A stretch of DNA of 10,979 nucleotides from Rhodothermaceae bacterium (lineage in GTDB: Bacteria; Bacteroidota; Rhodothermia; Rhodothermales; JAHEMB01). Shown in pieces: positions 1-7,514 of the stretch (its first letter is position 1; every line of letters starts with the position of its first letter). The DNA lies in assembly GCA_024643915.1 (NCBI GenBank), contig JAHEMB010000056.1:1-10979 (forward strand), in the 5' to 3' direction. The notes beneath the pieces were generated by a model. The model did no database searches. It was not told the DNA's origin and saw nothing but the letters and a program-made list of their open reading frames with translations. The translations under genes were made by a program, and so were the position numbers.

Positions 1-1509
1 CGCGAGGAGCATTTCCGCCGCCTCATCGAAGACGGGTCCGACATCATCGCCGTGATGGAGCTTGGCGGGCGCCTGCGCTACGCCAGCCCTTCCACCGAGC
101 GGCTACTGGGCTACGCCCTTGAAGAGCGCCTTGGGCGGGACTCGGACGAGATTCTCCATCCCGAGGATGCCGCCACGCTACGCACCCTCTACGCCGAGAT
201 CCAGGCCCACCCGGAGGAGAGCCGCCGGTTCGAGTTTCGCTTCCGCCACAAAGACGGCGCGTGGCGCATCCTCGAAGGCATCCTCCGGGCCCTCATCGAA
301 GGCGGTGCGGTGACTGGCTTCGTCGTCAACGCGAGAGATGTGACCGAGCGGGTGGCCGCCGAGCGGACGCTCCGTTACCAGAAAACCCTCCTTGAGGCCC
401 AGGGCGAGGCCTCTATCGACGGCATCCTCGTCGTCTCCGAAGCGCGCGAGATCCTTTCCTACAATCACCGCTTCGTGGAGATGTTCAGCCTCTCGCCCGA
501 GGTGGTCGAGACGAAGTCGGACGAGGCGGCGTTGCAGGCGGTGCTGGATGCGTTGCAGGACCCAGAGGCGTTCCTGGCGCGGGTGGAGGAACTCTACGAA
601 CAACCCGACGCCGAGGCCCGCGACGAGGTGGCCCTGCGCGACGGGCGCGTCTTCGACCGCTACAGCGCCCCCGTGGTGAGCAGCCGGGGCGAACGCTATG
701 GCCGCATCTGGTTCTTCCGCGACATCACGGCGGAGCGGCTCTACGCCCAGGGCCTCCGGCGCGAATTGGAGATTGGGCGGCAGATCCAGCAGGGGTTCCT
801 CCCGGCCTGCCTGCCGGCCCCGCCCGGCTGGGAGATCGCGGCCCGCTTCCACCCCGCCTCCCAGGTGGCGGGCGATTTCTACGACGCTTTCGAACTGGCC
901 GAGGGACGGGTGGGCCTCGTCATTGCCGACGTGTGCGGCAAGGGGCTGGGGGCGGCGCTCTTCATGGCCCTCTTCCGCAGCCTCCTCCGTGCCTACGCTG
1001 AGCGCGCCAGCACCGCCACTGCGGCCTCCGACGAAGCTATCCTTCTTGAGGCCGTCCGGGCGACGAACGATTACATCACGCGCCTCCACCGGCCCGCCCA
1101 TACGTTCGCTTCCGTCTTCTTCGGTCTGCTCGACCCCGAGACGGGCGCCCTCCCTTACGTCAACGCCGGCCACGAGCCGCCCGTCGTGATCGGGCGGGAC
1201 GGCCCCGGCGTACGCCTCGCCCCCACCGGCCCCGCCCTCGGCATCCTGCCAAAAGCGCCGTTCCAGGTGGCCCATGCCGCCCTCGCCCCCGGCGACCTGT
1301 TACTGGCCTTCACCGACGGCGTCACCGAGGCGCGCGACGCCGCGCGAGATTTCTTCACCGAGGAACGGCTGTTCGCCCTGCTGACCGCGCCGGCGCCCAC
1401 CGCCGCCGCCCTGCTCGACCGCATCGAAAAGGCCGTCCACACCTACGCCGGCGACGCGCCCCCCTTCGACGACCTGACGCTCCTGGCCGTCCGCCGGGGC
1501 ATAGCGTGA
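1..1509 (+). CDS. PAS-PAS-SpoIIE/RsbU-type PP2C protein phosphatase, 5' truncated
   Basis: The reading frame is open from base 1 and its true start lies upstream; 502 residues are visible. The first residues (EEHFRRLIEDGSDIIAV, then LRYASPSTERLLGY) are the opening of a PAS domain that ends in a PAC-like stretch before RDVTER (about residue 115). A second, more divergent PAS spans about residues 125-240 and ends WFFRDITAERL. A short helical linker (RRELEIGRQIQQGFLP) leads into the PPM/SpoIIE phosphatase domain. Its metal-binding motifs are GDFYD (291-295), DVCGKG (310-315), FTDG (437-440) and DDLT (490-493), so catalytic residues look intact. Proteins of this architecture dephosphorylate anti-anti-sigma (STAS) proteins in partner-switching pathways, with the PAS domains sensing a signal. 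No membrane segment is visible, but the missing N-terminus could hold one. It ends 16 bp from the convergent uppP stop. The family is secure; the partner and signal are unknown. Confidence 0.93.
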   Translation, partial: REEHFRRLIEDGSDIIAVMELGGRLRYASPSTERLLGYALEERLGRDSDEILHPEDAATLRTLYAEIQAHPEESRRFEFRFRHKDGAWRILEGILRALIEGGAVTGFVVNARDVTERVAAERTLRYQKTLLEAQGEASIDGILVVSEAREILSYNHRFVEMFSLSPEVVETKSDEAALQAVLDALQDPEAFLARVEELYEQPDAEARDEVALRDGRVFDRYSAPVVSSRGERYGRIWFFRDITAERLYAQGLRRELEIGRQIQQGFLPACLPAPPGWEIAARFHPASQVAGDFYDAFELAEGRVGLVIADVCGKGLGAALFMALFRSLLRAYAERASTATAASDEAILLEAVRATNDYITRLHRPAHTFASVFFGLLDPETGALPYVNAGHEPPVVIGRDGPGVRLAPTGPALGILPKAPFQVAHAALAPGDLLLAFTDGVTEARDAARDFFTEERLFALLTAPAPTAAALLDRIEKAVHTYAGDAPPFDDLTLLAVRRGIA

Positions 1510-1525
1510 GCGGTCTGGTCCCTCG

Positions 1526-2371
1526 CTAGATAAAAATCAGCCCGAGCGTGCCGACGAGGAAACAGTAGTAGGCGAAGTACCGCAGGTCGCCGCGCTGGAC
1601 GATGGTGAGGACCACTTTGATGGCCCAGATGCCCGAGATGTAGGCCACGAGCGTACCCAGCAGGATCGGCACCCAGTCCACCGTTGCGGCCACCTCGAAC
1701 AGCTCCAGCGTCTTCAGGAGGGTCGCCCCCACAATGACAGGGAGGGACATCAAGAACGAAAAGTCTGCCGCCTCTTTGCGATCCACGTTCAGATAGATGG
1801 CCGTGCAGATGGTGGAGCCGGAACGCGAGATGCCAGGGATCATGGCAGCGCCCTGCGCCAGCCCGATGAGGAGCGTTTTGAGAGAGGAGAGGCGGCCCGT
1901 CGGATGCAAGCGTAGGCGCGCCAGCAGCAGCAGCAACCCCGTCACCAGCAGCATCGCACAGACGAACTTCGGGTACTCGAAGAGGGCTTCGAGGCGGTCC
2001 TTGAAGAGCACGTAAACCAGCCCTGTCGGCACCATCGAAAGGAGGATGAAGAACGCCAGCCGGAGCGAGCCTGGCTTCCCCGCCTCCTCCGGCTCGATGC
2101 TGCCTGCTTGCACCGCCTCGCTTACCGCGCCCTGCTGCCGTAGCGCCCCGAGCGCATCGCGGATCACCACATAGAGGCGGTGTCGGTACACGGTCACGAT
2201 GGAGAGCACCGTGCCGAAATGCACGAAGACCTCGAATGTGATGTCGCCCGCCGAGGCGGTGTTGAGGCCGAGGAGGTACTGGCCCAGAACGAGGTGGCCG
2301 GAGGAGGAGATGGGCAGAAACTCCGCCACCCCCTGCAACAACCCTAACACGATAGCTTCCCACCAGAGCAT
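1526..2371 (-). CDS. uppP: Undecaprenyl-diphosphatase (UppP/BacA)
   Basis: This 281-residue integral membrane enzyme dephosphorylates undecaprenyl diphosphate on the outer face of the cytoplasmic membrane, recycling the lipid carrier for peptidoglycan and other envelope polymers; overproduction gives bacitracin resistance in known cases. The first family motif is present as QGVAEFLPISSSGH (residues 13-26). The first acidic position of the usual (E/Q)xxxE motif is Gln13, an accepted variant, and Glu17 and His26 match the catalytic Glu21 and His30 of E. coli. The second motif PGISRSGST (179-187) holds the essential Arg183. Hydrophobic segments run throughout, and a charged loop around residues 75-105 separates the two halves. 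Length is normal for the family. The ATG at 2371 is preferred because the family motif begins 12 residues in. No Shine-Dalgarno is seen; three bases upstream begins a GGATTGC-type heptamer repeat. Its 3' end faces the phosphatase gene. Confidence 0.96.
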   Translation of the reverse strand: MLWWEAIVLGLLQGVAEFLPISSSGHLVLGQYLLGLNTASAGDITFEVFVHFGTVLSIVTVYRHRLYVVIRDALGALRQQGAVSEAVQAGSIEPEEAGKPGSLRLAFFILLSMVPTGLVYVLFKDRLEALFEYPKFVCAMLLVTGLLLLLARLRLHPTGRLSSLKTLLIGLAQGAAMIPGISRSGSTICTAIYLNVDRKEAADFSFLMSLPVIVGATLLKTLELFEVAATVDWVPILLGTLVAYISGIWAIKVVLTIVQRGDLRYFAYYCFLVGTLGLIFI

Positions 2372-2374
2372 TTA

Positions 2375-2392
2375 ATTGCGGATTGCGGATTG
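2375..2392 (+). repeat. Heptamer tandem array (ATTGCGG, about 2.6 copies) abutting the uppP start
   Basis: ATTGCGG is repeated perfectly at 2375-2381 and 2382-2388 and continues for four bases (2389-2392). On the sense strand of uppP it forms the last bases of the 5' leader, ending three bases before the ATG. The same unit (written GGATTGC) recurs in degenerate form between padR and the first permease. No inverted partner was found within this gap. Confidence 0.8.
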
Positions 2393-2472
2393 ATCTGGAC
2401 AAGGAGAGCGAAAATACGGCGGGGGTGGGGAGCTTAGTGTGAAGGGCGTGTCAGCAAAAGGGGAAAATGTTG

Positions 2473-2510
2473 GTCGGTTGTCGGTTTCTTTAACTGGAAA
2501 CCCGAAACCC
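2473..2510. repeat. Paired heptamer repeats forming an imperfect hairpin, just downstream of rqcH
   Basis: GTCGGTT is duplicated perfectly at 2473-2479 and 2480-2486, and GAAACCC is duplicated perfectly at 2497-2503 and 2504-2510. The two arrays are partly complementary: 2481-2488 pairs with 2497-2505 with one bulged base around an 8-nt loop. On the minus strand it begins directly after the rqcH stop codon. No clear T-tract follows, so a terminator role is only possible. The rest of the 139-bp gap (2393-2472) shows no gene or recognisable site. Confidence 0.6.
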
Positions 2511-4166
2511 TCAGCCAGGAAGACCTGGCTCCACCAGCAGCACCTCCTCGCGCTCGACGACGACGGCACCGGGGGGGGCGCCTTTGGGTTTGCGCACGTA
2601 CTTGCGCTCGGCGACCATGACGGGAACGAGGCTGCTGCCCTGCGCCTTGCTGAAATGGGCGGCGACGGCGGCGGCGCGCTGCACGAGGGCGCGCGCCGGC
2701 TGGGCCTGGCGATGCGGCAGGCGAAGGACGGCGTGCGAGCCGGCCACGCCGCGCGCGTGCATCCATAGGTCGTACTTCTGCGCGTAGCGGAAGGTGAGTT
2801 GGTCGTTCTGTTTCGCGTTCTTGCCCACCCACACCTCGTAGCCGCCGCCAAGGTCGAAGCGGCGGAAGGGCAGGCGCTCGGCCTCCTCTGCTTCGTCGCC
2901 CACAAACGGCGCGAGGCGTTTGGCCTCCTCCTTGCGGAATCGCTCCAGGTCGCTCAGCCAGTCGAGGGCGCGTAACTCAGCCAGGAGGGCGGCGGCCTCC
3001 TCCGCGCGCGCCTCGGTCTCGATGAGGCGCCCCTCGGCGTGCTCGCGGGAGGCCCGCGTGCGCCGCGCCCGGTCGTAGTAGTGTTGCGCGTTCTCTACGG
3101 CACGCAGGCGCGGGTCGAGCGGGATGGTGGTCTCCGCGCCCTCCTCGAACAGGTCGGGCAAGGTCACCTCCTCGGCGCCGGGGCGCGCGGCGCCCGGCGT
3201 GGCCATCAGCAGGTGGCCCCAGCGCTCGTAGCGGTCCGCCCGGCTCTCGCGCGAAAGCTCCTCCAGCATCCGCTCGGCGCTCTGCCGGTAATGCTGCTCC
3301 GATTCCGCGAGGGCTTTCTCCAGCGGCTCGTACGACGCCCGGAACCGCCGCTGCGCCAGGGACCGCCGCACGAAGACCCGCACCGCCTCGTCCACCGTCT
3401 CGAATTTTTCCTCCCGCCCCTCCGCTTCCGCCCCCCAGTGCCGCAGTTCGATCAGCGAAAACGCGTCGGCGAACCGGCCCTGCCAGTAGATGCGCGGCGA
3501 TGGGTTTTCCAACGCCTCTCGGATCGTGTGGGCCGCCTCAAATAAAGTCTGTTGCTCCGCCTCGGTGACCGCCGCTGGCTCCTTTTCTTCGACGCCCGCG
3601 CGGTGCATTACCTCGGCGGCGAGGGCCCGGTCGAACAACGGGAGGGCCGAGGCGAGGGCCTGCTCCGTCGTCTTCCGGTTCGTCCGCCAGCGCGTCGCGA
3701 AGTCTTCAAACACCTCAACGCGGGGTGCGGGGCGCGGGGCGGGCGCCGGCTGCCCGCTCCACTCGGCATCGCCCTGGAAAGCCGCGACGATGTGGGCTGT
3801 TTCGTCAATCAGAAAAACGTTGGCGCGGGGGCCAAAGAGGAGCAATTGAAACGCCCACCCGTCGTCCAGCTCAATGAAAAGCACGCGGTCGCGCTCGGCG
3901 AGGCGGACGGCGGTAACACGCCGGTCGAAGGCCTCCTCAAAGAGCGTGGCGACGTTCCGCCGGGCCTTGCTGTAGCCCTCGCTGCGAAAGAGGTAATGGA
4001 ACGGCGCCCGCACCGAGAGCCGCAGCATCCACGCCTGCTCGGGCTTTGCAAAAGCGAGCGTCAACTCGTCCCGCACCTGCGAAAACGCATCGCCCACGGC
4101 GCCCCCGATGAGGTCCGCCGCCCACGCCGCTGCGAGCGCCTTGAACGTATAATAGTTGGTAATCAT
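2511..4166 (-). CDS. rqcH: RqcH/NFACT family ribosome quality-control protein (Rqc2 homolog)
   Basis: The 551-residue product has the full NFACT layout and near-normal length. An NFACT-N domain comes first, with the paired Asp93-Arg94 (in ERDRVLF) matching the DR pair required for tRNA-dependent tailing in characterised homologs, and GPRANVFLID (112-121). A middle region with a helical, charged coiled-coil stretch (about 255-310 and 365-430) follows, interrupted by the family signature IPLDPRLRAVENAQ (348-361). The NFACT-R domain (about 432-540) carries GKN (448-450), ND (454-455), DLWMH (466-470), GSH (476-478) and KPKGAPPGAV (526-535). Known members bind obstructed 50S subunits carrying peptidyl-tRNA and add C-terminal alanine tails that mark stalled products for degradation; some Gram-positive members are also called fibronectin-binding proteins. 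It lies 139 bp upstream of uppP on the same strand and is divergent from padR. The start has no Shine-Dalgarno and abuts an octamer inverted-arm element. Confidence 0.92.
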   Translation of the reverse strand: MITNYYTFKALAAAWAADLIGGAVGDAFSQVRDELTLAFAKPEQAWMLRLSVRAPFHYLFRSEGYSKARRNVATLFEEAFDRRVTAVRLAERDRVLFIELDDGWAFQLLLFGPRANVFLIDETAHIVAAFQGDAEWSGQPAPAPRPAPRVEVFEDFATRWRTNRKTTEQALASALPLFDRALAAEVMHRAGVEEKEPAAVTEAEQQTLFEAAHTIREALENPSPRIYWQGRFADAFSLIELRHWGAEAEGREEKFETVDEAVRVFVRRSLAQRRFRASYEPLEKALAESEQHYRQSAERMLEELSRESRADRYERWGHLLMATPGAARPGAEEVTLPDLFEEGAETTIPLDPRLRAVENAQHYYDRARRTRASREHAEGRLIETEARAEEAAALLAELRALDWLSDLERFRKEEAKRLAPFVGDEAEEAERLPFRRFDLGGGYEVWVGKNAKQNDQLTFRYAQKYDLWMHARGVAGSHAVLRLPHRQAQPARALVQRAAAVAAHFSKAQGSSLVPVMVAERKYVRKPKGAPPGAVVVEREEVLLVEPGLPG

Positions 4167-4259
4167 TTACGTTTGAACGTGTGGGAGTGTGGACGTATGG
4201 AAGAAGGCACAGGAATAAGAATCGTTCAAACGCTCATACGTTCATACGTCCACACGTAA
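4167..4259. repeat. 93-bp element with inverted arms of 8-nt tandem repeats
   Basis: The left arm on the + strand (4169-4200) reads as four octamers of consensus ACGTNTGR with one degenerate unit. The right arm read on the - strand (4257 down to 4226) is four octamers of the same type, two of them perfect copies of ACGTATGA (4249-4234). The ends are TTACGT (4167-4172) and ACGTAA (4254-4259), inverted. Two long complementary pairs exist: 4187-4199 with 4243-4255 (13 bp perfect) and 4170-4179 with 4223-4232 (10 bp perfect). The pairs interleave rather than nest. The core 4201-4222 is unrelated A/G-rich sequence. The element starts at the base next to the rqcH ATG, so it is also the rqcH leader. 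Confidence 0.85.
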
Positions 4260-4306
4260 TCTGTTCAATCGCATTATTTTGGCCGGGGCGTGTAACCGTC
4301 GTTCCA

Positions 4307-4347
4307 CTATATCGTAGCGCTATACACTTCTATATTGCCTCGCTATA
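4307..4347 (+). promoter_or_regulatory. Tandem TATA-N9-TATA sites, probable PadR operator and promoter region
   Basis: Two copies of the pattern CTATATnGnnnCGCTATA lie at 4307-4324 and 4330-4347, exactly 23 bp apart, giving four CTATA words spaced 13, 10 and 13 bp. The second copy runs into the perfect 10-bp palindrome GCTATATAGC (4342-4351); the first includes the palindrome TAGCGCTA (4315-4322). The end lies 28 bp before the padR ATG. PadR proteins usually repress their own gene through dyad, A/T-rich sites near the promoter, so this is the likely autoregulatory operator. TATATT at 4331-4336 could serve as a -10 element, but no convincing -35 was identified. Between this and the octamer element, 4260-4306 shows nothing else recognisable. 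The operator call is inference from position and pattern. Confidence 0.55.
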
Positions 4348-4375
4348 TAGCCACCGCTCATCCATCCCCCACCCG

Positions 4376-4714
4376 ATGCTTTCCAAAGCCCTCACTGCCG
4401 CCGCCCTCCGCCCCATCATGCTCTCGATCCTGGACCGTGGCGAGGCGTATGGCTACGCGATAATCCGCCGCATCGAGGAACTGTCCGACGGCCGCATCCA
4501 GTGGACCGCCGGCACGCTCTATCCTCTGCTCCACCGCCTCGAAACGGAGAGCCTGGTGGCGAGCTACTGGCAGCCGTCGGAGAGCGGGCCGCGCCGCAAA
4601 TATTACCGCCTTACCCCGAAAGGCGCCAAGGCCCTCGAAGCCGAGAAGCGCCAGTGGCTCGATGTCCACGCCCTGCTGCTCAAGCTCTGGGGGCCGGAGC
4701 CTGCCTTTGGATAA
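4376..4714 (+). CDS. PadR-family winged-helix transcriptional repressor
   Basis: This 112-residue protein matches the short PadR class. The winged-helix DNA-binding domain spans about residues 8-85: LSILDRGEAYGYAIIRRIEE (helices 1-2), then WTAGTLYPLLHRLE (43-56, recognition helix), then GPRRKYYRLTPKG (71-83, the wing with its usual R-K-Y-Y-x-L-T core). A short C-terminal helix (about 86-104) would dimerise. The frame is open back to 4181, but ATG 4376 is chosen because PadR homology begins right after it and the upstream codons would run through the repeats and the operator. It is the first gene of a probable transcription unit with two permeases that carry PadR-associated prefix domains, so it very likely represses them and itself. 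This resembles the PadR regulators found beside duplicated orphan permeases in Acidobacteria. The effector is unknown. Confidence 0.93.
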   Translation: MLSKALTAAALRPIMLSILDRGEAYGYAIIRRIEELSDGRIQWTAGTLYPLLHRLETESLVASYWQPSESGPRRKYYRLTPKGAKALEAEKRQWLDVHALLLKLWGPEPAFG

Positions 4715-4718
4715 GTTT

Positions 4719-4777
4719 GGATCGCGGATTGGTCGCCTCGGGCAAAGTTGCTGCTGCCAGCACCCAATCCGTAATCC
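4719..4777. repeat. Inverted heptamer arms (GGATTGG type) between padR and the first permease
   Basis: The left arm on the + strand (4719-4732) is GGATCGC then GGATTGG. The right arm on the - strand (4777 down to 4764) is GGATTAC then GGATTGG; the two 14-mers agree at 12 positions and share a perfect 8-bp inverted core (4725-4732 with 4764-4771). The 31-bp core between them is unrelated. The whole 117-bp gap (4715-4831) has no other recognisable element apart from the smaller array at 4808-4821, and no second PadR-like TATA site, which supports read-through from padR. Confidence 0.65.
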
Positions 4778-4807
4778 GACACGAGCGGGAAGCGCGACTG
4801 ACGCCAG

Positions 4808-4821
4808 TAAATCCGCATTCC
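4808..4821 (-). repeat. Degenerate two-unit heptamer array before the first permease start
   Basis: Read on the - strand this is GGAATGC (4821-4815) then GGATTTA (4814-4808), two units of the same heptamer family seen at 4719-4777 and at 2375-2392. It ends 10 bases before the ATG of the permease. On the gene's sense strand it resembles the leader of uppP, where AATCCGC units also sit directly in front of the start. Confidence 0.5.
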
Positions 4822-4831
4822 GAAAGTGAAG

Positions 4832-7510
4832 ATGTTCGACCTGGAAAAAGCCATTGCGGCGTGGCGGCGCAGCTTCGAGCACCGCCGCGTGTTCTCCCCA
4901 GACGATCTGGAGGAGTTGGAGCGGCACCTGCGCGATACGGTCGCCTGGAGGACGGCGCGGGGGATGGCGCCGCGCGAAGCGTTCGAGGCGGCGCTGCAGG
5001 AGGTTGGGGATTATGGGACCACGGAGACGGAATACCGGAAGGTGTACTGGCGGAAGGTCCGGCACCGCCACACCCTCTTTAGCACGCTCGCATCGGAGAT
5101 CGCCATGCTCAGAAACTACGTCAAGATCGCCCTCCGCAACCTGCGCAAGCAGAAAGGCTTCGCTTTTATCAACGTGCTCGGCCTGGCGGTGGGGCTGGCG
5201 GCCAGCCTGCTCATCCTCCAGTACGTCGTCCACGAACTCAGCTACGACGATTTCCACGCCGACGCCGACCGCATCTACCGCGTCCGCTACGACTTTTTCC
5301 GCGACGGTGAGCAGGTCTTCAAGTGTGCCACGGCCTTCCCGCGCGTGGGGCCGACGATGAAGGAGCAGTTCCCTGAGGTAGAGGACTACGCCCGCCTCTA
5401 CCTCCGCTACGGCGGCGGCGTGGTTCGCATCGGCGACCGCAGCTTCGACGAAGAGAACCTGTTCCAGGCCGATCCGTCGTTCCTCACGATGTTCGAATAC
5501 CCGATGCTGGCGGGCGACCGCGAGACGGCCCTGAGCGAGCCTAACACCGCCGTCATCTCCGCCGAGGCAGCCGCGAAATACTTCGGCGATGCGGACCCGC
5601 TCGGGCAGCGCATCCGGTTTGGCTCGGATGAGGAGTACACGATCACCGGGGTGGCGGTCTCGCCCGAAAACTCGCACCTCAAGTTCCATTTCCTCTTCTC
5701 CTACGCGACGCTCATACAGAAATGGGGAGAATACTTCGACAACGCCTGGGGCTGGTACGATTTCTACACCTATTTGAAGTTGCGGCCCGGCGCCGACCCC
5801 GCCGCCCTCGCCGCCAAATTACCCGCCTACATCGACGAGCAGAGTGAGGAGGAAGACGCGCACGAGCGCGTCCGGTTCGTCTTGCAGCCGCTCCCCGCCA
5901 TCCACCTCCACTCCGACCTGATCCAGGAAGCGCGCGTCAACGGCAACGCCACGTCGGTCTATTTCCTAGGCCTCATCGCCTTCATGATCCTCGTCATTGC
6001 GTGGTTCAACTACGTCAACCTGGCGACGGCGCGGGCAGTGGCGCGCGCCAAAGAGATCGGCGTGCGGAAGGTGGTGGGGGCGCACCGGGGGCAACTCATC
6101 GGCCAGTTCATCTTCGAGTCGCTCCTGCTAAATGTGCTCGCGGCAGGGCTGGCCCTGTTGCTGGCGTGGGCGGCCCTCCCGCTTTTCAACACGCTCGTGG
6201 GCAAGGACCTGGCCCTTGGGCTGGCGGTGGATGCGCGGTTCTGGCTGGCCCTGGCGGGGCTGTTCGGCGTGGGGGCCCTCGCGGCGGGGCTGTACCCGGC
6301 CTTCATCCTATCGTCCTACAAGCCGGTCCTCGTGCTCAAAGGGCAGTTCGCGAATGCGCGGCAGGGACTACGCTTGAGGAAGGTGCTCGTCGTCGGGCAG
6401 TTCGCCGCGTCGGTGGCGCTCATGGCGGGCACGCTCATCGTCTACCAGCAACTCGCCTTCATGCGGAGCCAGGACCTGGGCATCGACATCGATCAGGTGC
6501 TCGTGATCGAGGCGCCGGGCGTGGTGGCCAGTGACAGTGTCTACGCCGAGACGCTCCCGAGCTTCAAGCAGGAGTTGTTGAAGCACACCGGGGTGAAAAA
6601 TGTGGCGGCCTCGAACGAGATCCCCGGCAACCTCATCTACTCGACGCGCGGCGCGCGGAAGGTGGGCGACGACCCCGAGAACAACACGATCATGTACATC
6701 CTCCGGGTCGATCACGACTTCTTCGACACCTACGGGCACACCCTCCTCGCCGGGCGCGGCTACAGCCCCGAATTCACCGCCGACAGCGCGAGCGTCCTCC
6801 TCAACGAGCGGGCCGTAGCGGTGCTGGGATTGGACACGCCCGAAACGGCCCTCGGCGAGCGTGTACGCATCGGCGAGGACACGCTCAGCGTGGTCGGCGT
6901 GGTGGCGAACCACCATCAGGAGGGGCTACAAAAGGCGCACAATCAGATCGCCTTCCAACTGAACGAAACGCCCCGCAACTATTTCTCGGTGAAGGTGAGT
7001 CCGGCGGACCTGCCCGCTACGCTCGCCTACATCGAGCAGCAATACGCCGCCTTCTTCCCCGAGAATCCCTTCACCCACTTTTTCCTCGACGGCTTCTTCG
7101 ACCGGCAGTACCGCGCCGACCGGCAGTTCGGGCAGGCCTTTGGTTTCTTCGCGATCCTGGCGATTCTGGTGGCGTGCCTGGGGCTGTTTGGCCTCTCGTC
7201 ATTCACAGCCACGCAGCGGACCAAAGAGATCGGCATCCGCAAGGCCCTTGGCGGCACCGTGACGAACATCGCCCTGTTGCTGTCGAAGGATTTCCTGCGG
7301 CTGGTTCTGGTGGCGAGCGTGCTGGCGGTGCCCCTCGTGTGGATCGGGATGGACCGCTGGCTCGACACGTTCGCCTTCCGCATCGGCGTGAGCGCGTGGA
7401 TCTTCGTCGCCGCTACCGCCCTGACGCTCCTGATTGCCCTCGCCACGGTCAGCTACCAGGCTATCCGCGCCGCCCTCGCCGACCCGGTGGAGGCGTTACG
7501 GTATGAGTAA
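4832..7510 (+). CDS. FtsX/MacB-type orphan ABC permease with N-terminal helical prefix domain (copy 1)
   Basis: The product is 892 residues from ATG 4832. A GTG at 4826 would give 894 and would align exactly with the start of the second copy, so either is possible. Numbering below uses the GTG form. Residues 1-93 are a soluble helical prefix (DLEKAIAAWRRSFEHRR, DDLEELERHLRD) like those fused to or encoded beside PadR-regulated permeases. MLRNYVKIALRN (94-105) is the usual start of an unfused permease. Then come TM1 (about 113-133), a large periplasmic MacB-type domain (about 140-375), and an FtsX core with TMs near 378-398, 428-455 and 472-497 and the coupling motif AKEIGVRKVVGA (408-419). 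TM5 (about 519-541) opens a second periplasmic domain (about 545-765), followed by a second FtsX core (TMs near 770-790, 822-842, 854-876; KEIGIRKALGG 800-810). This two-module layout matches duplicated orphan permeases. No ATPase is encoded here. The substrate is unknown; roles in efflux or envelope transport are only family-level guesses. Confidence 0.92.
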   Translation: MFDLEKAIAAWRRSFEHRRVFSPDDLEELERHLRDTVAWRTARGMAPREAFEAALQEVGDYGTTETEYRKVYWRKVRHRHTLFSTLASEIAMLRNYVKIALRNLRKQKGFAFINVLGLAVGLAASLLILQYVVHELSYDDFHADADRIYRVRYDFFRDGEQVFKCATAFPRVGPTMKEQFPEVEDYARLYLRYGGGVVRIGDRSFDEENLFQADPSFLTMFEYPMLAGDRETALSEPNTAVISAEAAAKYFGDADPLGQRIRFGSDEEYTITGVAVSPENSHLKFHFLFSYATLIQKWGEYFDNAWGWYDFYTYLKLRPGADPAALAAKLPAYIDEQSEEEDAHERVRFVLQPLPAIHLHSDLIQEARVNGNATSVYFLGLIAFMILVIAWFNYVNLATARAVARAKEIGVRKVVGAHRGQLIGQFIFESLLLNVLAAGLALLLAWAALPLFNTLVGKDLALGLAVDARFWLALAGLFGVGALAAGLYPAFILSSYKPVLVLKGQFANARQGLRLRKVLVVGQFAASVALMAGTLIVYQQLAFMRSQDLGIDIDQVLVIEAPGVVASDSVYAETLPSFKQELLKHTGVKNVAASNEIPGNLIYSTRGARKVGDDPENNTIMYILRVDHDFFDTYGHTLLAGRGYSPEFTADSASVLLNERAVAVLGLDTPETALGERVRIGEDTLSVVGVVANHHQEGLQKAHNQIAFQLNETPRNYFSVKVSPADLPATLAYIEQQYAAFFPENPFTHFFLDGFFDRQYRADRQFGQAFGFFAILAILVACLGLFGLSSFTATQRTKEIGIRKALGGTVTNIALLLSKDFLRLVLVASVLAVPLVWIGMDRWLDTFAFRIGVSAWIFVAATALTLLIALATVSYQAIRAALADPVEALRYE

Positions 7511-7514
7511 TGGA

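Noticed and set aside
178..1275. Long open frame (365 codons) on the minus strand inside the phosphatase gene
   Set aside because: It is antisense to a gene with intact catalytic motifs. GC-rich third positions keep stop codons rare on the opposite strand, and its translation shows no domain.
1443..2402. 319-codon minus-strand frame overlapping uppP in another register
   Set aside because: uppP in the neighbouring frame has both family motifs and membrane segments; this frame has neither and is Pro/Arg/Gly-rich.
4167..4259. CRISPR array or iteron-type replication origin
   Set aside because: The units are only 8 nt with no spacers, and the arms are inverted around a core. There is no rep or cas gene and no A/T-rich unwinding region nearby.
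4181..4375. N-terminal extension of PadR from an upstream start
   Set aside because: The added codons would run through the octamer element and the TATA sites, and PadR homology begins right at ATG 4376.
4358..5689. 443-codon minus-strand frame across padR and the first permease
   Set aside because: It is antisense to two genes with clear family motifs. The sequence is low in hydrophobic order and has no recognisable domain.
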